Assembly (NCBI RefSeq): GCF_022818495.1
Contig: NZ_CP089291.1
Location: 3,613,501-3,677,500 of the forward strand
DNA: 64,000 bases
Reading direction: 5' to 3'
From: Fodinisporobacter ferrooxydans
GTDB lineage: Bacteria; Bacillota; Bacilli; Tumebacillales; MYW30-H2
Positions 33,465-42,788 of the stretch are shown here, in pieces. The position numbers were made by a program, and so were the translations under genes. Positions within the stretch are counted from its first letter, which is position 1; every line of letters starts with the position of its first letter. The notes under the pieces were generated by a model. It did not search any database. It was not told the DNA's origin and worked only from the letters and a program-made list of their open reading frames with translations.

Positions 33465-33944
33465 TCAGATTTTTAACATGATTTTGCTTTTTTCATACGT
33501 TTTTGCTGCATATGTTTCGATTGCTAATAAAAGACCTTGCAAAATTGCCTGTGGACGCGGAGGGCATCCTGGGATATATACAGATACAGGAATGATTTGA
33601 TCCAATCCCCCATAATTTGCATACGTTTCGCCGATCATCCCTCCCCCACATGCACACGCACCGACTGCAAGGACAATTTTTGGGGATGAAGTAGCTTCAT
33701 ATGTTTTTCGCACCGCCTCTTCCAAATTCCGTGTGACACCACCCGTGACAAGCAATACATCCGCATGGCGCGGTGATGCTACAAAATCAATTCCAAATCG
33801 TTGGATATCGTACACCGGATTTAACAGCGCCGCAGCTTCCCATTCACAACCGTTGCATGAACCGGAATCCAGATGTCGAATATGCAGAGATCTTTGGAAA
33901 TGTTTCCGAATGACATTCGATAATCGCTCCAGTGTCTGTTGCAT
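33465..33944 (-). CDS. hyfI: Group-4 hydrogenase small subunit (HyfI/HycG/NuoB-like)
   Basis: 159 residues. LDSGSCNGCEWE, VGACACGGGM and IPGCPPRPQAILQGL supply the four Cys of the proximal [4Fe-4S] cluster, the core of NuoB/HyfI subunits. It passes electrons between the NiFe site of the large subunit and the ferredoxin-like subunit. It begins two bases after the ferredoxin-like gene. The ATG at 33944 is preferred; the longer frame overlaps that gene. Confidence 0.9.
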   Translation of the reverse strand: MQQTLERLSNVIRKHFQRSLHIRHLDSGSCNGCEWEAAALLNPVYDIQRFGIDFVASPRHADVLLVTGGVTRNLEEAVRKTYEATSSPKIVLAVGACACGGGMIGETYANYGGLDQIIPVSVYIPGCPPRPQAILQGLLLAIETYAAKTYEKSKIMLKI

Positions 33945-33946
33945 GA

Positions 33947-34306
33947 TTACACCTCCAATATCGGCTCTTTTGTCATGACGACAAACTCCTCTTGCAGTTC
34001 CCTCAGACTTGCGGAAGGGGCGGACAGTTCCCTCGACATATGAAACGCTGAATCTTTGCAAACTGTAACACATTCACCACACGAGATACAAGCAGCATAA
34101 AAAATGGTTAAGCATTTTGAGTTTTTTCCAGTTTCTTCTAAGGAAATCGCATCTGTAGGACAAGCAGATGCACACTCTCCACAGCCGTCGCATCTTTCCT
34201 GATGGAAAACAGGTCTTCCCGCCCCTGCGATCACAGAGCTCATCAATTCGTTCTTTTTGACCGTTCCGATTCCTGACTGAAGCAATCTCTTTACTACTTG
34301 ATACAT
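33947..34306 (-). CDS. hyfH: Group-4 hydrogenase ferredoxin-like subunit (HyfH/HycF-like)
   Basis: 119 residues with two [4Fe-4S] motifs: CDGCGECASACP and CISCGECVTVC. This is the HycF/HyfH/NuoI type of electron-transfer subunit. It lies 90 bases after the large subunit, the widest gap in the operon. One extra Cys (SKCLTIF) lies between the clusters. It should receive or deliver electrons from an unknown partner, since no formate dehydrogenase or CO dehydrogenase is in the window. Confidence 0.85.
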   Translation of the reverse strand: MYQVVKRLLQSGIGTVKKNELMSSVIAGAGRPVFHQERCDGCGECASACPTDAISLEETGKNSKCLTIFYAACISCGECVTVCKDSAFHMSRELSAPSASLRELQEEFVVMTKEPILEV

Positions 34307-34396
34307 TTGCAGTCACCTCTGGAAATTCTATGCAATTCTATTATGTGAAACTCTATTATGCAGCTCTACATAGAAAGATAGAAAGAATGAATGAAA

Positions 34397-35902
34397 TTAT
34401 CGATCACAACATGCGTAACATAGTTCAAAACTTTTATTAATGAGCGGAAAATCAGCAATGATCGTACCGGGAACGGTAAAAGGGACAACCGGCCAATTGG
34501 CATAGGATGCGGATCGCACACGGTACCGATAAATCGTATTTCCCTTTCCGATCATTAAAAAGTGTATAGTTTCGCCCCGTGGGGATTCAGTAATCCCGAT
34601 TCCATATTGATAGGGTTCCAAATTGGGGATGTGGATCTGCAAATCCCCTTCTGGAAGTGTTTCGATTGCCTCTTGCAAGATTCGGATGGATTGATTTGCT
34701 TCGAGTATCCGAATGCGATAACGTGCCAGCACATCGCCTTCCGCAAGAGTTGGTACGGCGATATCGAAATGCTCATACGCAGCATACGGGAAATCTACAC
34801 GGGCATCGACTTCCAGACCGGAAGCCCGGGCAGTCGGACCTGTAGCGGCAAACGCCTTGGCAATCTCTTGTTCCAGACGGCCCGTATTTGCAAAACGATC
34901 GATAACAATATCGTTTGCTAGTATGACATCTACGATTTCTTGCAAATTTTTTTGCACATCCTGCAGAACTTGTAAAATATCTTCTTGGTTCTGTATCGTC
35001 AAATCCTTGCGAACCCCGCCTAAATCAATCATTCCGCGCAGGTATCGATGACCTGTCACGCGGTCATTCAATTGCATCAGTGTTTCTTTCAGACGGGCTC
35101 CATGATTGGAGCCATATGCAAATCCAACGCCGGCGCAGATATTTCCGATATCCCCAACATGGTTGTAGAGCCGCTCCAATTCAGCAACGATCGTACGAAT
35201 ATAGGCGGCTCGCGGAGAAACCGTTATGCCGGCGATGTGTTCAACGGCTTGGGAATACGACAACGCATGGGATACGGAACAGACACCGCAAATTCGTTCC
35301 GCCAAAAATAAGCCTCTTTTCAGCGGCATCCCTTCACTCCGCTTCTCAATCCCGCGATGCGTATAAAACAACTTTGCTTCCAAATGCAAAACAGAATCCC
35401 CCATCACTTGAAACCGAAAATGCCCCGGTTCAATGATTCCTGCGTGTATGGGTCCTACGGGAACTTCAAAAACACCCTCCCCTTCTACCTGCGGATATAT
35501 GAATTTTCCTTCGATGCGCGGCTGTTTCATTTGCACCGGATATTCGCGGCGCAGCGGATATACATGCGTTGGCCAATCCTCATGCAAGATCAACGGTCTC
35601 AGATCGGGATGCTGTTGCGGATGAATGCCAAAAAGATCATGGATCTCCCGTTCATACCAGGAAGCTGCCGGTAAAACGGGCGTCACCGATGCAAAAGAAG
35701 GGTCTCTCACGGGAACCAACGATTCCACGATGACGATTTCTGTTTCCATAGGAACAAGAAAGAAATACCGCAAAACAAAGCGATCGACACCCGCTTCGAT
35801 TTCATCCGTCGCAACCATCGTAAGAAAACGCGCGCCAGTCAAGAGAATCCGGGAACAAACTGCAGGCAATTCAAAACGATCTGCCCGAATGATAGTCTCC
35901 AT
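34397..35902 (-). CDS. hyfG: Group-4 [NiFe] hydrogenase large subunit, NuoC-NuoD fusion (HyfG-like)
   Basis: 501 residues. A NuoC-like domain (about 1-120; ASWYEREIHDLFGIHPQQHPDLRPLI) is fused to the NiFe domain. The L1 motif is ERICGVC (Cys205, Cys208) and the L2 motif ends the protein: SFELC495-YAC498-CDR501. All four NiFe-binding Cys are therefore present. The chain ends exactly at L2, with no C-terminal peptide for a maturation protease to cut, unlike HycE of E. coli. The Asp-Pro normally before the L2 Cys is replaced by Glu-Leu. The first bases overlap the hyfF stop. Confidence 0.88.
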   Translation of the reverse strand: METIIRADRFELPAVCSRILLTGARFLTMVATDEIEAGVDRFVLRYFFLVPMETEIVIVESLVPVRDPSFASVTPVLPAASWYEREIHDLFGIHPQQHPDLRPLILHEDWPTHVYPLRREYPVQMKQPRIEGKFIYPQVEGEGVFEVPVGPIHAGIIEPGHFRFQVMGDSVLHLEAKLFYTHRGIEKRSEGMPLKRGLFLAERICGVCSVSHALSYSQAVEHIAGITVSPRAAYIRTIVAELERLYNHVGDIGNICAGVGFAYGSNHGARLKETLMQLNDRVTGHRYLRGMIDLGGVRKDLTIQNQEDILQVLQDVQKNLQEIVDVILANDIVIDRFANTGRLEQEIAKAFAATGPTARASGLEVDARVDFPYAAYEHFDIAVPTLAEGDVLARYRIRILEANQSIRILQEAIETLPEGDLQIHIPNLEPYQYGIGITESPRGETIHFLMIGKGNTIYRYRVRSASYANWPVVPFTVPGTIIADFPLINKSFELCYACCDR

Positions 35903-37383
35903 TACTTACCACTTCCTTCGATTACTAACATCGCCTGTTGAAACAACTGTTGGCCCGTTTCCGGCATATAAAGTCCGAGAAGCAAAACAAACGCCAGTGG
36001 AATGAAGAGCGAAACGGTCGATAATCTTCCCACTTCGCCAATATCCATTCGTTCCCTTTTCTCGCCAAATGCCATTTTTGCCATATGAAACATCATGGCA
36101 CCGAATATAATCGCAACAAACAGTACAAGCGTACTTGCCAAAACTGCATGTCCTTGTGCAAACCCTGCCGTAATGATTCCAAATTCGCTTGTAAAAATGC
36201 TCATGGGAGGAACACCTGTGATCGCAAGTCCACCAATCAAAAAGACGACACCCGTATAAGGCATGACTTTCATGATTCCCGAAACACGGGCGATGTGTTT
36301 CGTATGATATTTCTGTGCGATGTTTCCGGATGCCAAAAACAGCATGGATTTTGCCATGGAATGATGAAACATCTGGATCAAGGCAGCCGTCCAACCGATC
36401 TTCCCGCCGATTCCGATCGCAACCGCGATGATTCCCATGTGCTCGACCGTTGAAAATGCGAGCATGCGTTTAAAATCTTGTTGTACGATGATAAACGGGA
36501 TGGCAATGAATATGGATATGATGCCAAAACCGATAAACAGATGTTGAACAAACGCTGCCCCGACAGCATGGCTTGTTACGATGCCGAAGCGAATCAAACC
36601 TAGCATTGCACAGTTCAGCAAAACACCGGACAAAACGGCGCTGATGGGGGCCGGAGCTTGGCTGTGGGCGTCAGGCAGCCAGGAATGCATGGGTGCAAGT
36701 CCAACTTTTGTACCGAATCCGATCATGATACAGACAAAAGCCAATACCATAAACCTTGCATCGAGGTGATTCGTAGCGGAATGCAAGAGTGTCCAGTTTA
36801 AGACTTCATTAGCGGAACCCAAAGAGCGAACCGATGATGCATATACGAGAATGACGCCAAGCAGAGCGATCGCAATGCCGGCACTGCAAACCATCAGGTA
36901 TTTCCAGGCTGCTTCAATCGCCTCTCCTTTTCGATAGATGGCCACCAAAAATGCGGAAACAATCGTTGTGGCTTCAATCGCAACCCATAACATCCCCATA
37001 TTGTTTACCATACAAACCAATACCATCGTGGCGATGAACAAATGAAACAAAACGTAATAGCGCTTGATCTGGTTGTATTGCAAACTCCCCTCTTGTATTT
37101 CCTTTCGAATATAGCTGATCGAATGCAAAGCAGCCGTAAAACCGACAATTGCGATGCTTACAAGTACAACTCCACTTAAAGAGTCTACATAAAAAAAGCC
37201 TCCCGGGCTTTCTATTGCGCCGTGTATCAAGACATCCCATACCGTTCGAAGACTGAATGCCGTCGTCGCCAAACTGCCTGCAATATGGATCCATTCCATT
37301 TTGCTCCGCTCTTTCAACAAAAGGAGTATGCATGCAGTTAAAACGGGGGTCCACACCACCCAAAGCTCAATCATGAAACTCAT
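35902..37383 (-). CDS. hyfF: Hydrogenase-4 membrane subunit (HyfF, NuoN/M-like)
   Basis: 493 residues, about fourteen membrane helices. FGTKVGLAPMHSWLPDAHSQAPAPISAVLSGVLLN and KRMLAFSTVEHMGIIAVAIGIGG are the antiporter-like signatures of Nuo/Mrp subunits, with the helix Lys that carries protons. It is probably one of two ion-pumping modules with HyfB. The ATG overlaps the hyfE stop (ATGA), and its own end overlaps hyfG, which shows tight coupling. Confidence 0.9.
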   Translation of the reverse strand: MSFMIELWVVWTPVLTACILLLLKERSKMEWIHIAGSLATTAFSLRTVWDVLIHGAIESPGGFFYVDSLSGVVLVSIAIVGFTAALHSISYIRKEIQEGSLQYNQIKRYYVLFHLFIATMVLVCMVNNMGMLWVAIEATTIVSAFLVAIYRKGEAIEAAWKYLMVCSAGIAIALLGVILVYASSVRSLGSANEVLNWTLLHSATNHLDARFMVLAFVCIMIGFGTKVGLAPMHSWLPDAHSQAPAPISAVLSGVLLNCAMLGLIRFGIVTSHAVGAAFVQHLFIGFGIISIFIAIPFIIVQQDFKRMLAFSTVEHMGIIAVAIGIGGKIGWTAALIQMFHHSMAKSMLFLASGNIAQKYHTKHIARVSGIMKVMPYTGVVFLIGGLAITGVPPMSIFTSEFGIITAGFAQGHAVLASTLVLFVAIIFGAMMFHMAKMAFGEKRERMDIGEVGRLSTVSLFIPLAFVLLLGLYMPETGQQLFQQAMLVIEGSGK

Positions 37384-38030
37384 CCTTTCAAGCGACGCAA
37401 CTGGTCGGTATTCGTACTTTGAAACATTTGCTCCATTCGACGTGTGAGCGTACTGATCAAGACAACTGCGACAACAACGTCAAAAAATACGCCGATCTCT
37501 ACCAAGGACGGCATGCCGTATGTCATGGAAAGCGCCGTAAGAAACAGACCGTTCTCCATTACGATCAGCCCGATTCCCTGCATGACCGCTTTTTTGTGTG
37601 TCATCATGACAAACAATCCGATCAAAAGGATCGCAATGGAAATCGGCAAATATTGTTTTTCAATATACGTATCATTCAACCCTAGCCGATAGATGGCAGA
37701 ATATCCAACAATCAGTAAAGCAGTTGAAATCAAAATCGACCATTCACGTGAAAATACTTTTTCCGTTTGACGATACAAGCCAATCTTGCGCATCGTGAAA
37801 TGCAGAATCCAGGGAATGATGATTCCTTTTAAAAGAATCGTCAAAAACGCAATGCCGTACAACTCCGTTACATGTGTACGATATGCTGTTGCAATCGCAA
37901 CACCTCCCAAAATAAAGGATTGTAAAGCCAAGATGCGAATCGCTGTCACAATCCTTTGACATCCAACGATCGCGATGGAGCAAATCATTAAAGCAAATGA
38001 CAACACATCAAACATATCGCTTATAAGCAC
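37380..38030 (-). CDS. hyfE: Hydrogenase-4 membrane subunit (HyfE-like)
   Basis: 216 residues with about seven helices. The C-terminal part (KKAVMQGIGLIVMENGLFLTALSMTYGMPSLVEIGVFFDVVVAVVL) resembles the NuoK-like core of HyfE. Its partner position between HyfC and HyfF is the standard order of hyf operons. The start is the GTG at 38030, seven bases after the GGAGG that lies inside the end of hyfC. Confidence 0.87.
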   Translation of the reverse strand: MLISDMFDVLSFALMICSIAIVGCQRIVTAIRILALQSFILGGVAIATAYRTHVTELYGIAFLTILLKGIIIPWILHFTMRKIGLYRQTEKVFSREWSILISTALLIVGYSAIYRLGLNDTYIEKQYLPISIAILLIGLFVMMTHKKAVMQGIGLIVMENGLFLTALSMTYGMPSLVEIGVFFDVVVAVVLISTLTRRMEQMFQSTNTDQLRRLKG

Positions 38031-38034
38031 ATCT

Positions 38035-38970
38035 CTACCTCCAAAATTCGGATACGACTGCAAAGATTGCAATGAAAAACGCAGCTGTCAGCATCTGGGG
38101 TACCTTGAATAATCGCATTTTCGCGTAGGACATTTCTACAAACGCAACAATCACTCCAAGTACAATCGTTTTGATCGCAAACGAACCAATTGCCAACAAG
38201 AAGGAAAACGGGGTTAAAACCGCAATGATTCCATAGGGAAAACAAAAATCCAGGAATAAAGCAAACAGCAATACCTGCTTCAACCATGCACTCCACAGCA
38301 TCAATCCCAGTTGCTTGCCCGAATACTCCAACAGCATCCCTTCGTGAATCATCGTCAATTCCAAATGTGTATCCGGATTGTCGATGGGAAGACGACCGGT
38401 TTCCGTCAATAGAATAAGAAAAAATGCAAGAACGATCATCCAATACGACGGTGCGACAAAGGAAACGCCGTGATCCGAAAGGTATCCGACAACATGGGAC
38501 AAATTTGTTGTTTTCATGGGCCATGCAATCGCAACAAACGTTATAAATAAAACGGGTTCGGCAAGACCGGAAAGGAACATATCCCGGCTTGCCCCCATTC
38601 CGCCGAAGGATCCTCCAGTATCCATGCCCGCCAGTGCAGTAAAAATGCGCGACAATCCAAACATATAAACAATGAGGATAAAGTCACCTGTCATGGAAAA
38701 CCAACTGTTTGCAGATAGTAACGGGATCAAAGTAGTTGCTGCTGTCATAAGACCAAAACATACATAAGGAGTTATGGAGAAAATCCACGATGCATGTTCC
38801 GATACCATGGAGTCCTTGCACATATATTTTCGCAAATCATGGTAGGATTGGAACAAGGATGGTCCGATTCTTCCTTGCAAAAGAGCCTTTGTCTTGCGAA
38901 TGATCCCATGTAAGAGAGGCGCGAAGAGCAACAGGAAACACGTTTGCAACAATCCATAGTAAACTGACAC
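38035..38970 (-). CDS. hyfC: Hydrogenase-4 membrane subunit (HyfC, NuoH-like)
   Basis: 311 residues, eight helices. GIIRKTKALLQGRIGPSLFQSYHDLRKYMCKDSM near the start and FILLTETGRLPIDNPDTHLELTMIHEGMLLEYSG in the middle are the NuoH/HycD motifs that dock the small subunit and link it to the membrane arm. The likely start is the GTG at 38970 with GAGGG upstream; a TTG two codons earlier is also possible. It lies just after hyfB. Confidence 0.88.
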   Translation of the reverse strand: MSVYYGLLQTCFLLLFAPLLHGIIRKTKALLQGRIGPSLFQSYHDLRKYMCKDSMVSEHASWIFSITPYVCFGLMTAATTLIPLLSANSWFSMTGDFILIVYMFGLSRIFTALAGMDTGGSFGGMGASRDMFLSGLAEPVLFITFVAIAWPMKTTNLSHVVGYLSDHGVSFVAPSYWMIVLAFFLILLTETGRLPIDNPDTHLELTMIHEGMLLEYSGKQLGLMLWSAWLKQVLLFALFLDFCFPYGIIAVLTPFSFLLAIGSFAIKTIVLGVIVAFVEMSYAKMRLFKVPQMLTAAFFIAIFAVVSEFWR

Positions 38971-38980
38971 CGGCAATCCC

Positions 38981-41035
38981 TCATTTCTTGACTAGCAACA
39001 GAACCAAAAGTAACGTTGCGAATAGATAAACCAAATATGTCTGGAGATGTCCATTTTGCATCACTCGAATTTGCTTGGAGACCCAAACGACAACGAACAT
39101 GACCGGTTTGTACAGAGTCTCTTCCCAAATATTGCGCACACGACTGTTGTATATGTATTTTGGAATAAAATAGCGTGCGTGATCTGGTTTTGCCGCCTTT
39201 AATTGTCGTGACGGCAGCAGAATCTTGTCAAATACGACACGGATCGGTTTTGTAAAGCCGGTAGCCGTATACGACATCCGCGGCACCAGTGTCCCCCCGC
39301 ATGTCCAGGTTTCCACTTTCATTCGTTTTGTCTTTCCGCCGAACACTCGAGTGAAAAGCCAGGAAACACCGATCGCAACAAGCACGATGAACAATACATG
39401 ACCGATCCCCATTTGCGGTCCGCTGTCTGCTCCGTGCAATGGCATAAACCAAGGAATCGATGTTGGCGCAACCGATAACGGACGCAATGCAGCCAAAGAA
39501 ATGCCGGCCTGACGAAGAACTATGGACGGAATGATTCCCAATACGATACATGCCGCCGCCAACATTGCCATCGATACCCGCATGGTGAACGACACTTCCT
39601 GCGCATGCTCGGCATGTTCGGAACGCGGCAATGCCAAAAATGAAGCGGCAAACGCTTTTACTCCCAGCATGGCAACCAAGGCACCCGTCAATACGAGGGC
39701 GGAAAGACCAAGAATGCCGAACAACGATCCTGACCAATCGGAAATGGTGCTAAGTGCGAACAACGATTGCAGCAAAAGCCATTCACCGATAAAGCCGTTG
39801 AACGGCGGCAGAGCCGAAATGGACAAAAATCCGACGAGTACGAAAAGAGCCGTCCAAGGCATTTTACGGATCAATCCCCCAAGGAGATCCATATGTTTCA
39901 CATGTGTCGCATTTAAAATTGCGCCAGCCCCTAAAAATAATAGACTTTTAAAAACTGCGTGGTTGATAAGATGGATCATGGCGGCAAGCAAAGCGAAGGC
40001 AGCCAATGATTGATGTTGATAGGAATCAAACAAAAGGGATGCACCGAAACCCAAAAAAACAATGCCCATATTTTCAATGCTGCTATATGCCAGCATGCGT
40101 TTAAAATCAGAGACATTCAAGGCATACAGAATGCCATAAATGGCTGTAATCCCGCCAAGGATCAGAACGGCTGCCCCAAAGCTCCGAAATGAGCCGGCAT
40201 CTGATGCGGATACAGTCGCCGGCTGCAAAAATTGAAAGACAATGAGCATAAATCCATATGCGGCTGTTTTAATCATTACGCCCGACATCAGTGCGGAAAC
40301 ATGGCTCGGTGCTACAGGATGCGCTTTTGGAAGCCAGACATGCAATGGAACAAGTCCCGCTTTTGTGCCAAATCCAATGAGTGCACAGACAAATACAAGT
40401 GTTTTCATCGCTTGCGGCATTTGCAGATGCTGAAACTCTGAAAAGGAATCACTGTGTGCATATGTAGAGAGAATAAAAAATCCGATCATTAAAAAGACTG
40501 TGCCCAGATGTGTCATGACGATGTAAACAAAACCGGATCTCTGTACATCCGCTTTTTCATGCTCGAACATCACCAGAAAATACGAGATAATCGACATAAG
40601 CTCCCAAAAAACCAGAAAAGTAAACACATTGCCTGCCAAGACAACGGCAGCCATTGAAAAAATAAATCCTTGCAATCCTGCAGAAAGCAATACAATTGAC
40701 TTTCCCTCTTCAAATTCCTTAGAGTATCCGATCCCGTAAACGGTTGCAAGCAGTCCGATCAGAGCGATTAGGAAAAGAAAAAGTGCCGAAAAAGCATCCA
40801 TCCTGAAATCTAGCGATGCAAATGGCAGATACCCTTTGACGTGCAAGAGTCGGATCGACCCGTTTGACCACCCCTCCATCGCTCCGACAAGCAAAAATCC
40901 GGATGAAACGCAAGCAAAACCATTTCCAATCCGAACACCCCATTTGGAAAACCGTTGCAAAACAACGGTAATAAGAACTCCAAACAAAAGCATTCCTAAA
41001 GGGAGAAGGATCAGATACGAGACAGAATTGTCCAA
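38981..41035 (-). CDS. hyfB: Hydrogenase-4 membrane subunit (HyfB, NuoL/M-like)
   Basis: 684 residues. The first two thirds form the NuoL-like antiporter module: EFEEGKSIVLLSAGLQGFIFSMAAVVLAGNVFTFLVFWELMSIISYFLVMFEHE, FGTKAGLVPLHVWLPKAHPVAPSHVSALMSGVMIK and KRMLAYSSIENMGIVFLGFG. The last 120 residues (TWTCGGTLVPRMSYTATGFTKPIR) are typical of HyfB/HycC. It is the first gene of the operon and should pump H+ or Na+. The start is TTG behind AAGAGGTG. Confidence 0.9.
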   Translation of the reverse strand: MDNSVSYLILLPLGMLLFGVLITVVLQRFSKWGVRIGNGFACVSSGFLLVGAMEGWSNGSIRLLHVKGYLPFASLDFRMDAFSALFLFLIALIGLLATVYGIGYSKEFEEGKSIVLLSAGLQGFIFSMAAVVLAGNVFTFLVFWELMSIISYFLVMFEHEKADVQRSGFVYIVMTHLGTVFLMIGFFILSTYAHSDSFSEFQHLQMPQAMKTLVFVCALIGFGTKAGLVPLHVWLPKAHPVAPSHVSALMSGVMIKTAAYGFMLIVFQFLQPATVSASDAGSFRSFGAAVLILGGITAIYGILYALNVSDFKRMLAYSSIENMGIVFLGFGASLLFDSYQHQSLAAFALLAAMIHLINHAVFKSLLFLGAGAILNATHVKHMDLLGGLIRKMPWTALFVLVGFLSISALPPFNGFIGEWLLLQSLFALSTISDWSGSLFGILGLSALVLTGALVAMLGVKAFAASFLALPRSEHAEHAQEVSFTMRVSMAMLAAACIVLGIIPSIVLRQAGISLAALRPLSVAPTSIPWFMPLHGADSGPQMGIGHVLFIVLVAIGVSWLFTRVFGGKTKRMKVETWTCGGTLVPRMSYTATGFTKPIRVVFDKILLPSRQLKAAKPDHARYFIPKYIYNSRVRNIWEETLYKPVMFVVVWVSKQIRVMQNGHLQTYLVYLFATLLLVLLLVKK

Positions 41036-41363
41036 ACGGAAACACCTCTTATAATCATATTAGGATTTTATAATATATATATACTACAATATATTCATAT
41101 TAAATTTCAATACTCGTTTTAATCACCCTTCCATAAAACAACCACTTTCACCTATTTAGGCAAATGTTAGAATTTTTCAAAAAAAGATATTCGTTTAGTA
41201 CATGCAGGATATGCGATACGTATACATATAGCACAACTGTCAACCGAGGTGAAATAACTCGGAAAGCAATCCGCCTAATTCATGCACAAACGTCTCAAAG
41301 AGAAACAGATTCATCAAAGAGAAACCGATTCAAATGATCGAAACAGTTAGGGAATGATGAAAA
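41036..41363. promoter_or_regulatory. Divergent AT-rich region, hyf and permease promoters
   Basis: The first 70 bases are almost pure A/T (TATAATATATATATACT and AATATATTCATATTA among them) and probably hold the hyf promoter and an ArsR-type operator. The remainder leads to the permease. No gene is supported here. Confidence 0.45.
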
Positions 41364-42755
41364 ATGTCTGATTTGACAGTATTTCTAACGGTCATTACGT
41401 TTTTAATAACCATACTCTTTATTTTTTGGCGGCCGCGGGGATTGAACGAGGCGATTCCGGCAATGCTTGGGGCGATTGTAGTGATTATGAGCGGCAGCAT
41501 TACTCGATCGGATTTAGGGGTTATCGTCACTACGGTCGGTGGTGCGGCAACGACAATCGTAGCGACATTCATGATGGCGATTGTATTTGAGAGCTTTGGT
41601 TTTTTTCAATGGGTGGTGGATTGGATTTCCCGAAAAGCGAAAGGTTCTGGAATACGATTATTCTGGTATATCAATCTACTCTGTTTTTTCATGACACTGT
41701 TTTTTAATAATGATGGAGGCATTTTCATTACTACGCCGATTTTATTGCAGTTGCTAAAACATGTAGGATTAAAACCTCATCAGAAAATTCCATATCTGAT
41801 CAGCGGAGCTTTAATTACTACTGCGGCAAGCGCACCGATTGGGGTAAGCAATATCGTCAATCTTATTTCGTTAAAAATCGTAGGAATGAGTCTATATATG
41901 TACTCTGCCCTATTATTTGTACCGGCCACACTTGGATTGATGCTCTTGGTTCTTCTATTATTTGCATACTATTATCGGGAACTTCCCCATAGATTGCCGA
42001 TGCAATATCGCCAACCAATTGCAAAGCAACCGATTTCTTACGGCTTGCATTTTCATCATCCGCTGAAATCACCGCCCAAGTTGCCAAAGGAAGAATCGAA
42101 CATTCCACTATCGAAAAACAAACAAACCAAATGGATCCGCAACTTATTTTCATATGTAGTAGCAGTTCGGCTCAGCTTATTTGTCGCATCCTATTTTGGC
42201 ATACCCGTACCTTTAACGGCTGTGATTGGATCTGCTTTGCTGCTCGCCTGGAGATGGCTGTACTTCAAGATGCCGCCGGTCGACATCGTAAAAAAAACTC
42301 CTTGGCACATTTTTCTATTTGCATTTGGAATGTATGTAATCATCTACGGTCTGCATAAAATCGGACTGACACAATTTTTGACTGATTTTTTGCAGCCATT
42401 TGTAACACAAAGTGTATTCCATGCCATTGTCATTATGGGTGTTTTAGTCACCTTTATGTCAGATTTGTTTAACAATCATCCTGCACTCATGATTGGAACA
42501 CTCGCCTTGACAAACATGGGATTAGATCCGACTTCGTTAAAAATCGCATATGTGGCGAATGTGATTGGAAGCGATATCGGCTCCTTGCTCTTGCCGATCG
42601 GAACTTTGGCAACGCTGATTTGGATGCACAAGCTGAATCAGGAACATGTAAAAATCGGATGGCTCCACTATATAAAAATTTCATTTCTGGTCATCCCGAT
42701 TACCGTATTGTTTACATTGGTTTGTCTGTATTTCTGGGTACGCATCATTTTTTAA
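41364..42755 (+). CDS. ArsB/NhaD-superfamily permease
   Basis: 463 residues, about eleven helices. The motif FFMTLFFNNDGGIFITTPILLQLLKHVGL and the later MSDLFNNHPALMIGTLALTNMGL are the paired NN-containing hairpins of the ion-transporter superfamily (ArsB, NhaD, CitM). It most resembles arsenite/anion permeases. A soluble loop of about 50 residues (about 210-260) sits mid-protein. No arsR/arsC gene accompanies it. It precedes a spore-coat gene by 33 bases. Confidence 0.82.
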   Translation: MSDLTVFLTVITFLITILFIFWRPRGLNEAIPAMLGAIVVIMSGSITRSDLGVIVTTVGGAATTIVATFMMAIVFESFGFFQWVVDWISRKAKGSGIRLFWYINLLCFFMTLFFNNDGGIFITTPILLQLLKHVGLKPHQKIPYLISGALITTAASAPIGVSNIVNLISLKIVGMSLYMYSALLFVPATLGLMLLVLLLFAYYYRELPHRLPMQYRQPIAKQPISYGLHFHHPLKSPPKLPKEESNIPLSKNKQTKWIRNLFSYVVAVRLSLFVASYFGIPVPLTAVIGSALLLAWRWLYFKMPPVDIVKKTPWHIFLFAFGMYVIIYGLHKIGLTQFLTDFLQPFVTQSVFHAIVIMGVLVTFMSDLFNNHPALMIGTLALTNMGLDPTSLKIAYVANVIGSDIGSLLLPIGTLATLIWMHKLNQEHVKIGWLHYIKISFLVIPITVLFTLVCLYFWVRIIF

Positions 42756-42788
42756 ATAAACGGATTTGCGTAGAAAGGAACAATAACG

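Noticed and set aside
35048-35674. Plus-strand open frames inside the hydrogenase large subunit gene
   Set aside because: They overlap a well-supported gene, have no family similarity and no ribosome sites, and shift frames relative to each other.
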